Assembly: GCA_038502055.1 (NCBI GenBank)
Contig: JAXRKN010000040.1
Span: forward strand, 1,240,001-1,304,000
Direction: 5' to 3'
DNA from: Tanytarsus gracilentus
Lineage: Eukaryota; Arthropoda; Insecta; Diptera; Chironomidae
DNA: 64,000 bases
The first letter of the stretch is position 1; each line of letters begins with the position of its first letter. The position numbers were made by a program, and so were the translations under genes. Under the pieces are notes generated by a model. The model was not told where the DNA came from and did no database searches. It was given only the letters and a program-made list of their open reading frames with translations. Of this stretch, positions 47,380 to 61,635 are shown in pieces.

Positions 47380-47601
47380 ATGCATGTCAACTTATGTCGT
47401 GGTCTAGCCTTTGGAGGCCAAACAAAATATGTTGAAGAAAAATTGTGTAAAATTTTCAAACAACTTTCGAACGATTCACAACATGTCCGAGAGGAGGAAA
47501 TTTGTGTAAAATGTGGCAAGAGAAAGAAAGATTTAGATGCAGATGTTAATCAGCATTTTATCGCATATTTAAATGCACTGCATAAAGTTAGCGGTACATG
47601 A
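47380..47601 (+). CDS. Possible small protein or coding exon with a CxxC pair
   Basis: A 73-residue open frame whose translation looks protein-like compared with other short frames in this AT-rich region. It has an amphipathic middle (YVEEKLCKIFKQLSND), then EEEICVKCGKRKKDLDAD, with a C-X2-C pair, and a second helix-like part (HFIAYLNALHK). I do not recognise the family. The frame extends a few codons upstream without an ATG, and another ATG lies in a different frame just before, so it may be an internal exon or a decayed copy of a gene elsewhere. No clear splice sites were assigned. Confidence 0.3.
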   Translation: MHVNLCRGLAFGGQTKYVEEKLCKIFKQLSNDSQHVREEEICVKCGKRKKDLDADVNQHFIAYLNALHKVSGT

Positions 47602-50600
47602 TCCTTTCGAGAGAGCATTGCAAGATTGAAATGATCTCACAGGCAACATGTGCCATTTGAAATTCTGACAGTGAACGCTTCAATGCTGCAATTAAACGAG
47701 AAGTTGCGTATATGCATGCAGTAGACAGTGGCTGCCAAAAATGATTGTCTTTAGCTGGCGGTCTTTGGCGGGTGAAAAAATGTCAGATGATTTTCTTTTA
47801 TATCTGTCATTGCAAGAGTGATAATTATTTCATTCTGCAGCGAAATAAAATTTTATTTTTAAAAATTAAAAAAAATCATAAATTTGAATTTTCATAAAAA
47901 AATTTAAAATAATCTGAGATTAAAGTTTTATCACGCAAATAAAAAAAGAACTTTATGCATGATAGAGTGGAAGAACCCGATAAATTATTACTCACATTGA
48001 AGTGCATCATTTCACACATAAATCAGTGATTATGGAGTGCACAGACTGGATGCATCGCTAAGTGGATATTGTAATTGTGAAGTGGCACTAAAATGAGAAT
48101 TTTCCCCCAGCCTTTAACATTTAAATTGAATTTTTTTGGTTTGTATTGCTATTTTTATCAGAAAGCCGAAAAAGAGTTGTTTATTTTTCATCACTCTTGC
48201 AGCTTGTATGCATGAACACACTTAAGCCATATAATTGATGTCATCGACAGCGAGAATAGCTCAGCAGCAAAATGCATGTCAATAACGTCTTGAGAAATTT
48301 TCCACTCAGTAGTGACTGCGGTGCTGTGAAGTTAACAACATTTTCTGCTAATTATTGGTTGCATGATAACATTTCACTTGTAATCGATTTTTCATGCCTT
48401 GAAGAGAAGCGTCAATCGCATCCAATTGTGACATGATGATAACGCCATCAGCTCAACAAAGTGAGAATTATATAAAGCTGCTGATTGATGATTTTAATTA
48501 AACCATATCCAATTTCATGCTTTATCACTTTGAGCCGGTTTCGGCTTATTTGTAAGAACAAAAAGTGAGTGATGGTAATTGAGACTTTCATGACGCAAAA
48601 TGCAAATTGTTCCCGGGTTAAGCTAATGAATATTTAAATTGTGCGGTCGAGCAAAGGTTGAAATCTTTAAAAAAATAATTAACTTGAGGTTTTTAAAAAA
48701 ATTACAATTATAAATTTTTCCACTCGCACTCTCAAACTTTTTATCAATAAACCTTAAAAGTACAAAATAAATTATTTCCAAAATTTTTGTTCCACCGATA
48801 GTTTTGAATTAATAAGTGTGAAAGGTCGCAGTAAAATAACCTCAATTAAATGATTTTTTTCGTAGAGTTGCGGTGCTAAGTTAAGTCTAAAATTAAACCT
48901 TGAAAATCAAACAACTATAGAATTTGACTGGTAATTAACCGCACATTTTGATATTTTGATGTTGATGAATATAGCGGTAACATGACGTTGTAGTTTGTAA
49001 ATAAGCGTTTGAAGAGTATGTCACTCATTAATTTAATAGTCAATAAAAAGTTTCTGACAAAATTCATAAAAAACCCCAGATGAGTTCAAGCTACATTCAT
49101 CACTCATTATTCTATTAAGTGCAGATTTGTATTAAAATTTCAAAATTGCGATCAATTATAAACTATAAAACTCACAAAGATTTGTCATAAATAAGTCAAT
49201 TAGACTCTTGTAATTGCACGCTGTGGCAGTCTAATTGAAAAATAATAAAAATATTTATGAAATCAAAATATGAGAGCAACAAAATGTTTTCGAGTGCTCT
49301 GCTGAGAGAGTTAATTAGCATGTTTTGCGCAATTATTCTCTCACTTAAAAAGCACGTAGCTTTTAATGGACTTTTTTGCAGTATTGAGAATTAAGGCAAT
49401 GGCTCATAATCTCTATTTTACACAATAAAAATGGAATGAATTTTTGCGCCATCACTGCCATGTCATTAGGAAATGAGTCATTTGCCTGAGACACAAATCA
49501 CATCGCTGCCGCTGCTGCTGTGTGGTCTTTTGTCAGATGTGAAGAAATGAATGAAAGAGATTTTTCTATTCAAGATATAAAAAATATTTTTCGTTCATTT
49601 CTCAAAAAAAAATTAAATTAAAAAAATATTTTAATTTATTAAAAAAGTTTTCATCCCTTGACTCATTAAAACTTTATCCATTTTTGCATTTCCATTGTGT
49701 ATCAGTCAATCTTGCGACATGATCACATTTTTCTACTGAATATCCAAAAAAAAAATATATTCGCAACTATAACAACAGTTCATAATAATGCCATGAAGTT
49801 ATGTGTGCGAGGGCAATTTTGTGGTTTGCAATAACTCCAGAGAGCGAGAGAAGAAAAAGAGATTTTTCATTCATTGTGTAAAACAGTCAAACACGCGAAA
49901 GAGATTTCCACACAATTGTGTGTGCACTTCTTACAATATATCGAGAGCATGGCTCATGTTTCTAGCAGCTAGAAGCAATATTATTTCTAATCACTCGCGC
50001 GAATGTCGCAACAAATACTTTGAGGTCTTGTGGATTGGAAATGTAAGTCAAACATTGCTCAGTACAAATCGGCTTTGAGTGTTGAGGGGTGTTTTGTAAA
50101 ATCCAGCATGAATTTTTTATTTAAAGTATAAATTTTAAATTTTTTAAAATTAAATTGTTGAATTTTACAAAATAACCTTCAGATATGATGTCTCAAGTCA
50201 CTGAACACTAAGTATATGGAAACGAGAGTTGCTGTGCACTTTTCAATTTTCACCTCATGTCAGTTTAGCAGTCCATTGCTAATTGCCTTTGTGAATCACT
50301 GAACTAAGCTCCTCAACTCAACTACATTGAATTCGATTGCGTAACATTTTTTAACACTAAGCTCTGCCGGCGAATATTAATGAACTATCTCTGTGTGTTT
50401 TGATTCAAAAGCTAAAAATTTACTATGATATCATTCATTTATTTTGTGTGAGAGAGCGGCATTAAAACCTAGACGAATATATCTTGAGTGATTGCCACGA
50501 ATTTCCGATCGTAGTTCAGTAAAAGAGAAATTTGAAATTCTATCAACGGCGCCTCATTAGTATTCCAATGTCAATGAAGTCAATTTCAAGAATTTTCTTC

Positions 50601-52168
50601 TTGTTTTGTGTGTCGCGTTAGATATTTGAGAAGTCGATAAATTGTAAACGGAAAAGATCGTCTCTCCATATTAATCAGTCAGTGGTCGGGGAAGAAGAAA
50701 AGTTTTACATATCATACACATTTATTTTTGCAATTTTCAACGTTATTAAATTAGAATAGAAAAGAATTATTTTTATAAATTTTTAAGCGGCTTAAACTTG
50801 ACCGACAAATGTCACATTTCAAGTACAAGGTTAAAAGTCTCATAAATGATGCAACAATCAATGGAGAGATATCTGTTGCGGAAATGATGAATATATGCTT
50901 ATCAAATTGAGTTTTTAATTCACTTAGTTATGCATGCAATTTTACAAAAGCTTTGATATCTCAATCTTAATTTGCATGCATTTGTATTTGCACATCGTAC
51001 ATCTGATAAAAATAAATTTCACATGATTCTCGACATTGCCACCTTGTGAGGGATTGTTAAGTTCGAATGCGCCGATAATTGGCAAAAATTCACGAAAGTC
51101 TATCAATGTGCCAGTCACACATGACTGCGTCTTGTGACACACAAATGATAGAGATCACGATGACTCTGATGCAGACGTCAAAAAATCTGAGATTATTTGC
51201 GGTTTCGTTAAAAATAACTAGAAAATGAAATCATAAATTTTGAAAATTATGTCACCTTGCATTGATTTTACTCCACTTTGTTTAATGGCAAAAAAAATTG
51301 AGATCATTCGTTCTTGTGGCTGATCTTGTTTTTAACGGTTTTCATTCCCATATTCTCATTTATATATTGCGCCCGCCAAATGAATTTCCTGTTTTAGTAA
51401 TCGACAAACGAGAGAGATTTTCTGTAATTTGTTTAATAAAAAATACGAAGAAATTGGCATGGGTGTTAACGACTTTAAAAGTGTGTATGGGAGTGGATGA
51501 GATAATTTTTTTGCTTCTTTTCAATATTCTGCAAAATTTGAGTCATGGTTTGATGAATATTTTTTGAGTTCTCATAACAACACATGAATCGCAAAAAAAA
51601 GTACTATAATTGTGTGTTTTGTATGAGTACACATGAGAAAGACAAATATTGATGATAAGATATCGATAACAGAGACACTCACACATTACTAAGTACATTC
51701 TTCTTTAACACATTACCACAATTATGACGTGGTTATTTCCATGAAACTCTCCATGTGCAATAATCGTGATTTTAACGTTAACTTGTTACCACACACTCAA
51801 ATTTATAAAATAAAGATTTTGAGTCAATTTTTTTGCGGTTGAAAATCGATCACGAATACTTCTGCTATGGAAGTGCGATAACCATACTTTTATCACAAAC
51901 TGAAAAAATTACAGATAAGAAAAAAATTTCCACCGCAAAATGACTTTTTTACATTACACATTGCCAGAACTAACCGGGGTGTGGTAGAGGTGACAACCTT
52001 AAAAACTGTTGAATTGAGAGTGAGAGTGAAAGAAAAATTGGCTTGAAAGACAAAAAAAAGTAAAAGATTTTTTGCTTATTCAAGTGTAAAATTAAAATTT
52101 GAGTGAAAGTCGTAAAAAATCTAATTCAAATTTTCTTTTCTTCCAAAAAAAGTTACTTTTTCGAGCGT
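47602..52168. other. Gene desert, between the small ORF and the 52-kb promoter
   Basis: No gene, repeat or RNA recognised. Several initiator-like TCAGT sites (about 48308, 50265, 50680) and a TATATAAAG near 48470 occur without a matching partner at the right distance. Confidence 0.4.
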
Positions 52169-52226
52169 TATATAAGCCACGCGCGTTCATTCCTCAGTGA
52201 TTAAGTGAATTGACGCGAAAGTGAGG
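52169..52226 (+). promoter_or_regulatory. TATA/initiator promoter with short noncoding exon
   Basis: TATATAAG (52169-52176) is followed 27 nt later by a consensus arthropod initiator TCAGTG (A at 52196). About 25-30 nt downstream are two potential splice donors, GTGAGG (52221) and GTAGGA (52226). This is the layout of a short 5'UTR exon. The next plus-strand gene with an unexplained 5'UTR acceptor is the Windpipe-like gene (acceptor at 61635), so I infer this as one of its promoters, leaving a ~9.4 kb intron. Confidence 0.5.
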
Positions 52227-55200
52227 TAGGAAATTAAATTTAATTAAAAAGAAAGAAGAAGAATTTTAATTTTGATCGTGTCGACATTTTAATCTCCTTG
52301 GACAGTGATGAAAGTGCACTTATTAAATTATGATCAATGATTTTGAGGCTCAAATGTGAAGCATTTTCATTCTTCTCGGATTCTTATCTTATCTCTTGAG
52401 TTTCAAGCTCTCCACACACATTTCAGTGATATCATTTTGATTTATTTTTGTCGCGCATGAATAAATGATTTTTTTTTTCGGGAGTGGAAACTTTTTAAAG
52501 TTTTTTGTTAATTACCAGAAATTCATTCAAATTAGCTTCCATATTATTTTGTCGTAACTTATAAGCTGATAATAGTTTATTTAGTTCAAGCTACGAGCTA
52601 CGTGCTGATTAAAAAGTACGTCGATAGTTTATTCACACCAAACAACCCTGAGAAAATATTTATTAACGTCATTGATGACATCACAAAAGAGGCTAGAAAA
52701 ATGAGAGATAATTTGTTTGTGATCGTGGTTTCTTGGATATTAATTGTGTTAATAGAAATCTTTCGACAACAACAATTATATATTTGCACGCGAAAAAACC
52801 CACTTGAGACACGATGTCGCATGCTACAAGGTCAAATAAACATCACAAACCAAAAAAAGCTGAGAAATTTTATTTTGGTAGTTTTACATAACAATTTGAT
52901 GATCGCTTGTAGGCAAAAGCATCCTATTAGCTTGTGCTATTATAATTTTATAGTGCGCTCGACTGGTTGAGCCAGGTTGAAATGGAATAAAAAAATTTTT
53001 GATTGTCCACTTTTTTATTTTCGGCAAACACACAACATCCGACCTTTCTATATTATATTCCGGCAAATTCACATGCATTGAGATGTTTTTAGGTCAAACA
53101 AATTTTTAAATTATGACGGTAAATAAAGTCACTACATTTATTGCAAGCAAGATAAATTGAACACTTGACCTTGAAGCTGAATTTTGCGAATTAAGCTCGT
53201 TGACTCTCACACACTTCATAAACGACGACGAAAATGACGATGATGATGATACGGTTGCATAATTTAATCTCATCGTTAATGGTTGTATGTGATAATATTT
53301 TTTCGTAAATGAAATTTTTTGGATTCTCTTGATAAGATTTAATTAAATTATATTTTTACTCTGCCTCTAAATTTACTTGCTTCATATTTAAATTTCAAAA
53401 AATCTCGCGGCATTCTTACATGACATTAACATTTCTCTTTCATTTTAAGAACTCATCCAGTAGCACTATAAATCCTCGAGAGCATTTATTACTGTCAAGA
53501 GTGTACAATTTACTTGTACGTTACCATCCTCTCTTTAACCTCAAACAGGTTGAAAATATTTTATTACATTTACCCGCATATCTCTCTCTTTATGGAAAGA
53601 ATGTGTGTATGCAGATGTTGAACAAACAGTTTGCGAGCTTTTTAATTAGTTACCAAAAAAACATTTTCAAAAAGAAGAAAAAAATTTGGATGATAATAAT
53701 TAAATTTGTGTTTGTAAGGTAGCCGAATTTTATTTCTTTTTCTTTTTTAGGATTAGCTGTTGAAAATTAGCCAATTTGAAGATTCCAAGAAGATTAAAGA
53801 TCATCCGCGAAACAAAATAATTTGACATTTTAAACTTTTTAGCATTGGAATTCTCACCTTATTTTTTTATAAAGGTCGTAATAAATCCCAAAAAATGTTC
53901 GCGATTCTGCGAAAATTTCATTACACGTGTCTGCAAAATTTTATTCTTGATATTTCAAAGTTAATTTTCATTTCAACCCAAGAGCGATTCGAGTGAATGT
54001 TCAAGTTTAGAAAAAAATAACATGGTCAAAATGATTAAGCGAGTGAGTGAAAGGAAAGCAAACACAAATAATTGATTCGATCATTAGCAAAAAAAGTGCA
54101 AACGGGATAAAAAAATCTTTTTATGCTCATTTCAAATGTACGCGAAAAAATTTCTCTGCAATAATCGCGAGTGAAGCGTGTGGGCTCACGTAAGCGATGA
54201 TGAACAATTTAAAAAAGACCTGCATGTATAAATGAGTCGATAGTGTGAGATGGAAATGCAGAAATCGCGTAATTAGTTTAGACTTGCACATTCTGCAATT
54301 TGATTGGGTACTAACGGCATTCTTATAATCATTTTCTAAGAGCCTAATTTGGCATCTTCTTGCAATGACAGCTGCCAAGAATTTTTACTACCAAATATGA
54401 AGCGAGTTAGCCACCGTGAGATTTTTAAATGAAGAGACACAGCGAGTTGAATTGAAATATCAACGAACTTTAAGGCAATAAATTACTATTCAATGAATCG
54501 AGGATTATCGAGAGTTTTTGCAATGAGAGGAGGAAATTTATTGAGTTTTATTCTTTTTTGTCTTTTCTTCTTCCAACGCTGAATTTTTGCGGACAATTTT
54601 TTTATAAGCTTGAACTCACTTCTAGCCTCTGTTTATATTTTTTTAACCAATTGAGACATTAAAAAAAGCTTTTAATTGCCAAGCGACTTTTGTACCCTGA
54701 TTTTATCATCATCGTTTTCCTCGGCTAATGATTGCGATTACACCGAATTAAAACAGGCGACGAAAAGCAGTCAGCTGAGATGATGAAAATAAAATTTTCT
54801 CGGTCATCGCGAGAAGAGAAAATTGCGACCCTGACAATTAACAACGGCAACGATAGAGAACACGAGAAAATCTTTTTCAGATTTAATTTTTGCGGTGCTC
54901 TTGGCACGAGAAAGTGAAAATTTTTTTCCCCGCGAAAAGGAAGCAAACGAAAAAAAATTCAATGTCAGAGTCACTGAAAGCAATTTGCAATATTTTTTTT
55001 GTTTATAAAATATCTTTTGAACGGGATGGGATGTGAGAGAGCATAAAGTGGGTAAATATTTAAAGGAATTGTTTACAGATGTAGAGAATTTTACTTAAAT
55101 AGCGGAAAAATCTGTTCACGTGTGATGCGATGAGCAAAACGATAATTTAATGGACTAATAGCGTGTGGAATTTTTATGTGGAATTAACTTGCATGAAAAT

Positions 55201-58200
55201 ATTTTCTCTCGTAACTTGAGGGGGTCATTCTTTATTATTATGACATCTCAACTTTAAAAATTGCGACGTACTTTACAAAAGTTCCATCACATATGCTTTC
55301 GAAAAAAAAAATTATGAGCACGATTCAATAATTTGTAAAAAGCGAAAATAATAAATCATTTCAGTGACAAACAACAACAAATATTAAAGAAATTAATTAT
55401 TAATGAAGTTTATTCCCTGTCTACGATCATTTTCGTCCAATTCAAGTTAATATGATCACTATAAATAGAACATGTGTACGATATTATTTGTCTGGCAATT
55501 CGTCTGGAATTTTTCTCATTTAAGCTGTCTTTCATTTACATCTAAAATTGGCACAAACTCTCCTCCAGTCTAATGAACTGAATAAATTCAATAAGAAGAA
55601 AATGAAAACAGTTTACTTTTATTGAAAATTTCTCCACTAATTTGCTTCTGACTCGTGTTTGCAAATCAACTGTAATTTGTAATGATTTTAATTTTTTTGA
55701 CTGTTTGCAACAGCGTGTGGGAATATTAAGACACTGAAAGTGAACACGTGATTGAAAAGAAATTTTGAAAATTGCTAATTGTTGAAACCATTGAAAAATC
55801 GATTAAACTTCAAAATTTTCTGAAATGGGTTTGACTTTCTTAATCTTCAGTTCGCACCCAGTAAAAGTAGTTTTCTATTCTTGAAAATCATACTTACCAG
55901 TCACACACATTTTAAATGCTTGAGAAAGTTTTAATATTGTAAAAATATACTCTCACTTATTCCCGTGTGGGTGCTGCTCTAAAGTGATATATATTTCAAA
56001 AGAGATTACCGGGAGGAATAAAATTAAATTCTTTTTCAAAAGTGTGCGCCTAATAGTGAGATCGTGATTGCGTCATCAGTTTTATTGCACACGATTAACA
56101 CAAAAAAAGAAGAAGAAACCCATTGAAGGCAAAAAAGATCCGTCGTTTTGACATTTCACATCATGCTTTAAATCTTTTTGCATTTATACGCTGATTCATC
56201 AAAAAAATAAAAGCGGACTTTTCATTGAGACTTGTTTACTTCACAATGAAATCATATTTGCGGAGTTAGAGCGCGGCCATTGTTTGATTAATGGACATTC
56301 AATGGCAAGCTTTCTTCTCCAATGTACATGCAGTCTCACGTGATTATTATTAAACGCATTGCAGTGTCAATAAATCCTTTTACGGTGCATATAAAGTTTG
56401 CCCAGAAGCTTGGAGGAAATATTTTTCTTAACGATTATGTTGAGTTGCATACACATTAATTAAAAATACTTTTATTATTGACAACCTGTGAATGCATTTT
56501 CCTGGTATTTCATTAGCTATAAAGAATTACACGATTCAATTTAATGGCACAAGTTCCTTACATACACGAATGCTGATAATAATGATGATGAATGTTAACA
56601 TTAAAGATAAACATTGCGAAAATATTCTTGTCTATCACAACCATATTAATGTGAATTTAATAGATCCACCTCAAAGGGGTTCGAGAACCCTTTCATTATC
56701 TCATTAATTCCATCAATTTGCGTTGCAATCACAAATTATTAACAATTTGCTTGATCAACGTCATGTCATCTGTCAATTATTGAGCATTCACACTCATTTT
56801 GCTATAATTGCTGATTAAGTTGAATAATTTTTATTTATTGCAATTTTTTTCTAATAATAGATAATGACTAGCACAATTCTGAAAAAAAATCTTTGTAAAA
56901 AGATCAATTTTTTTTCAGATAAGAATTTATCAATTTCTTTTAGAGATCAACCGCATTGAGATTTAAAAGCTTTCGTTAATTCAATAAAAAAAGATCAAAA
57001 AATAAAAGTCGCAAATGAAGGACTTTGATTATTTTAATTTGAGCTCAAAGTTAAATGACAGAGAAAAATTACTAGCTGCCTTTTAATTGATTGCCGGTGC
57101 AGTAAAATCCCTCTCTATTCACCGCATATCATCGTCATGAGCATGACGCAATGAATTTGATTATTTGTTTCATGTTCACATTATGCTGTCGTTGTTTTTG
57201 AGGGCAGTGACAGTTTATTGGCCTTTTAATAAACAATTTTTCCCATTCATAAGCGAAATCGTTCCGGATCACTGAGAATGCATTTAAAACTGTATAAATT
57301 CAAATATCCGCTGTTACTTTTCCTTAGTTATTGATTAAAATTAATTGATGAAAAAAATGACGATGATAATTCACAGCTGGGTGACTGTCAAGATAGAGAA
57401 GTCATTAGAAAAATCACTCAATTGTGATTTATTTAAATTTTATGCGAACACGTGAGAGTGAGATGAAGCTTATGGATGGATTTAATCTCTCATCATTTCT
57501 CTCACTTTATTCACATGTCAAATGACAGCATGGAGAGAGAGAAAAGCGCTAATGCAACAATTTCACGTTTTGTGTGTATAGACACGGAGGGAATTGCCAT
57601 AAAAAATCAACTCGATGCAATTTAACATTTTTCACATTCTCATGTTATTTGTGTTATCGACGAGTTGTAAAAAAAGAGGAGAAATGCAAAGGCGTCGTTA
57701 AGAAAGTGCAAGCAACCAATTAGCGTGTTTAGAGTGCTTCGTGTACCATAAAAAACTTTAATTTTATAACTTAAGAATAATGTGTAGCATTACAATACGG
57801 GTACGTATGCATAGGATGTTTTCTGTATTATGATGAACTGGTTTTGCTTAATTTAGACATAAATATTACAAAGTTCTCATTTTCAACCAAACGGATCAAT
57901 TCACTCAATGTTGACCCATCGAAAATAACAAAAATCATTTTGTTCCGCTCATAAATCAATTGTTCAGTAAGCGACTCTCTTTTCATAAATTCAATGAGCT
58001 ATTTATAGTTGTTTAGAACTCTCTTTCATTATCAGCAGAGTTATTGTGATGAGTGAGTAGTAAATAAGTTTAGCGGTGAAAGAAAAAGAATATTAAATGC
58101 AAATATTTTCTCGTCCATACACTTGAGATGTTTACATCACAAACAACAACCATGATCACTCTCACTTTGCCCTCTCCATACAAATTATCATTTATGAAGC

Positions 58201-60345
58201 GCGTGCCCGATAAAATTAATGAAACTGAAACAGGCATTTCAGATCACTGCATGTGCACACCGGAAAAGAAGGAGGAACAGTAAAATTAATTTAATGATCC
58301 CAACCTGTCAGTTCATTTTTTTTTCATGTACAAAAGTTTCCTGCTGCTCTTCTCTCGTGCTCATAAAATTTTTTTTGCACATGGTCACTGTCAGAATCGT
58401 GAGATAAGACGATTTGTGTGTCAGTGAAGCAATAAATTAATAAGATGTGACAGAGTTATTCCAATTTAAATTAGCCATGATCATGAAAAGCATTTCAAAG
58501 CGAAAATCACGTGTAGTGATTTCAATTTGTTTGAGTACGTTTTCAAGTAGAAAAAGTCAAGATGAAATTTAAATTTAAAATTAAAGGTTCGAATCCTAAA
58601 CTTGCCAAAAAAAAGATGGTCGTGGTGTTGGTGTCGAAATTTTTTTTTAAATTACAAACTTTTTGCAAAATGACTCAATTGAAAAGTTCATTTACATGCT
58701 GATGAGCACACACAAACCATAATAATGATATAAATCGGAGTGATGCGGTGTAATTTACGCACACGCGAGCGTTGAATGTGGGTGGGTTTGGTCTAATAAT
58801 GATATTGTTATTGATTGTCTCTTCTTCTTCTTCATCGCACGCATCAATTGAGGGAAAATGGAAATAATTCAATTTCCGGCGAGAATTTGATAATTGAGAG
58901 TTGTCATCCTTGGTCTTGGTATTAAATTAAAAATTTTTTCATAAATGTAGGTGATATTATGGTTTTGACAACATCCTGTGTTAAGTAATTTATTAAATTA
59001 TCAAAATAAAATTTTTTGATCAGTCTATTTGTGGCCTCATGCAAAAAAGTAAACTCACCTACAAAATCAGTGACCAGAAAAATTTGCAATGTTTTTTTTT
59101 CAGTTGTTAAAGGAAGTGGATAGTGGCAATTGAATTTTAATAGGTTTAAAAATTTCCACGTGCATATCATGAGCTTTATCTATTCATATTCACAAATCCT
59201 CATAGCGAGATTAAATCCATTGAAAAACCCGTCAACCATCAATCTTTCGTTCACAAAATGCAATTTCTCTAAAACACAATAAATCATCGACATCAGCATG
59301 AGAGAATTATGAGCGATGTGTCAAGTGAGCATAAAAGGAAAATTGCAATTTCTCGATCAATTAATGATCGAGCAATGTTAAAAATTTACAATTTTCCAAT
59401 TGAGTCATAAAATCATCCATTGTGATGCAGTTGTTCGTTAATCAAACAAGCTCGCTTGATTATGCATGTCACCGAGAGCGATTTGTTATGAGAGATAGCA
59501 AAATTTATTATTGATCGGTCAATAAATTTTCATAATTGACTCTCTATCTACGATGAAAAAAGTTTTTTGATTAGACGCAATTGCTTTACATGCATTATTT
59601 TAAATGGAGTAAATTTATAAAAAAATTATAAAAATTTTTCTCACCAAATTAAAAATTACACAAATGATGTGCATAAAAAAATCACATTCGAATTTAAAAT
59701 GTTTTATGTGCATCGAATCGACAATGAGAAGCGCAGAAAAAAAAGAGTTTAATTATGTCAATGTTAAATCTCTCCCGAGAGTATAATGTGAGATACACAA
59801 AAGAAATTTATATGGAGATGAAAGTGCGAAGTTGCTGCTACTACTTTGGCTGCTGTCGTTCGACCACATTGTAAATTGATAATAAGCGACAGTCAGTATT
59901 TGTGGTGAAATTGATATTAACCGCAAATTAATTTTTTTTCTTTCGTCGATGACGTGCATGTAATTCGCGGGATTATTCAATGTCCGAAAATATTCATTTC
60001 ATGTTGTTTTAATTTGTTGAGCCTTAGTTAAAAAAATATCCCTCGTTAAAAAGAGATTAAAATCACCTTTCATTAAGAGGTCAACATGAGATGTGATTAA
60101 AAGTGAATGATTCGATGATAAAAATTTCATTTATTGCAAAAAACACTGAAAGGTCATGGAATGAGGAATTTCTTTCTGGAAGGAATCACATTCGACACTT
60201 CATCCATCAAGATCGCCCACCTCATGCAGATTCCACTGTCAACAAACTTTTTGACAGAACTCGTCTGCAAACGTTATCATCACTTAACTTTATAGATCGA
60301 ATTTTCGTGTGTTTTTGCTCTCTCGACACAAAATTAGATCTTAAT
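52227..60345. other. Gene desert, right part, probably a 5'UTR intron
   Basis: No supported coding exon. The longest open frame (52602-52970, 122 codons) has no ATG near its start and no recognisable domain. If the 52.17 kb promoter serves the Windpipe-like gene, this is its first intron and likely holds enhancers. A GGTTCGAATCC near 58587 resembles a tRNA B box but no cloverleaf surrounds it. Confidence 0.4.
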
Positions 60346-60905
60346 TACCGGTGAATGCGATTTGGTGATACGGGAATAAAATGCCGACACCGGTGATCGC
60401 CGGTACACCGGTGACGACTTTTGACCACATTTCTGAAAGAAAAAAATTATTTTCGGCCATTTTGAAAATTTTGATGGACCAATTTTTAATACTTTTTTTT
60501 TTAAATATAAATAAAAATTTTTAAAAAATATAAACTAACATCTTAATTTGTTGTCTTTGAACAAATCTTTTAAAATAAGCCCACTTATAAAATGTTTTTA
60601 CTATTTAATTTTTTTTTTTGTTGAAATTTTTGTTTTTTTAAAATTTAAAATTTAAATGACTGAAAACTTTTTGTTGATATTTTGAACGATTTTGTTCATT
60701 TAATTTTGTTTAATTTTTTAATGTTTCTATCTTTAATTAAAATTTACTAGTTTAAAAAATTTTAGGTTCAAAAAATCTAAAAGTATAGAAAAATGTATCC
60801 ATTTCGTCACCGGTGTCACCGGACAAAAATCGGTGATCACCGGTGACGAAAAGTTTCGGTGATCACCGGTGATCACCGTACCGGTATTCACCGTGAGGAT
60901 CCCTA
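60346..60905. mobile_element. ACCGGT-rich terminal-repeat element
   Basis: Two clusters of CACCGGTGATCACCGG-type motifs (60346-60418 and 60805-60905) are in opposite orientation around about 390 bp of AT-rich DNA. The right end reads GGTATTCACCGTGAGGATCCCTA, an end resembling hAT-type termini from general knowledge. The interior (60541-60620) carries sequence of the same family as the palindromic repeat at 19950-20095. The left boundary is uncertain. Confidence 0.6.
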
Positions 60906-61609
60906 CACAAAGCATAAACGAAACCACGACGAAATGAAATGAAGAAAAAAGATTGAATTTATTCGATATAAAATGCTGTGTGTGTCACCATGCATCACGT
61001 CAATTTCAATTTGCTCCAATTATTTTGATTTTTCTTCTTTTTCTAAATGACTTTTAAAAAATATAATAATTTTTTTTGGGAGACAATTCAATATTTTTAA
61101 AAAGGAGTGCTCGAGAGTGATTTCAATGGAAATTTTTTGCAATGACTTTTGATGATCTCATGAAAATTTTCTTCTTACTGCGAGGGTTTATCCAATCTGT
61201 ATTTGGACATTATTTGAGTTTACATGTAAACGCGTGTGCTTGATAATTTTTCGATGAATACTTAATATTTTTAGTTTCATGAGTCAAAATTGAACTTATT
61301 CAAATGAACGAATTTTATAGCTAATAAAACCATATGCCATAACATAATCGAATTCAATTTATGAACTTGAAAAAATTAAATGAGCTCATTTCTTTACCAA
61401 AACATGCCTCAGACATCGATTACAATATTGTGATGTAACGTAAATAATTTTACATCGAAAAATTTGACGGTCATGAACACGATAGTTGAAAATGTAAATA
61501 TTATTATTCTCCCATATGTCTCGCGTCAATCGATGATCGTCAATTAACTTTAAATATTTAATAAATTACTCCAACAAGGGTTGGCTTCTTTTACATAATT
61601 ACTAATAAA

Positions 61610-61635
61610 TTTTTATCTTTTTCTTATCATTCTAG
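61610..61635 (+). other. Splice acceptor of the 5'UTR exon of the Windpipe-like gene
   Basis: A long pyrimidine tract ends TTCTTATCATTCTAG at 61635, 66 bp before the ATG. The quality of this acceptor implies that the mRNA begins in an upstream noncoding exon, as fits the candidate promoter at 52.17 kb. Confidence 0.55.

Noticed and set aside
51295..51320. TGAGATCATT, matching the bantam microRNA 5' end
   Set aside because: Only the first ten bases match; the rest of the mature sequence and the hairpin are missing.
52602..52970. 122-codon open frame downstream of the 52-kb promoter
   Set aside because: No ATG near its start, no recognisable domain, and in about 40 kb of AT-rich DNA read in six frames one frame of this length is expected by chance. 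Worth a transcript check only.
58580..58605. GGTTCGAATCC resembling a tRNA B box
   Set aside because: No A box at the right distance and no acceptor or anticodon stem can be drawn; the upstream sequence is plain A/T.
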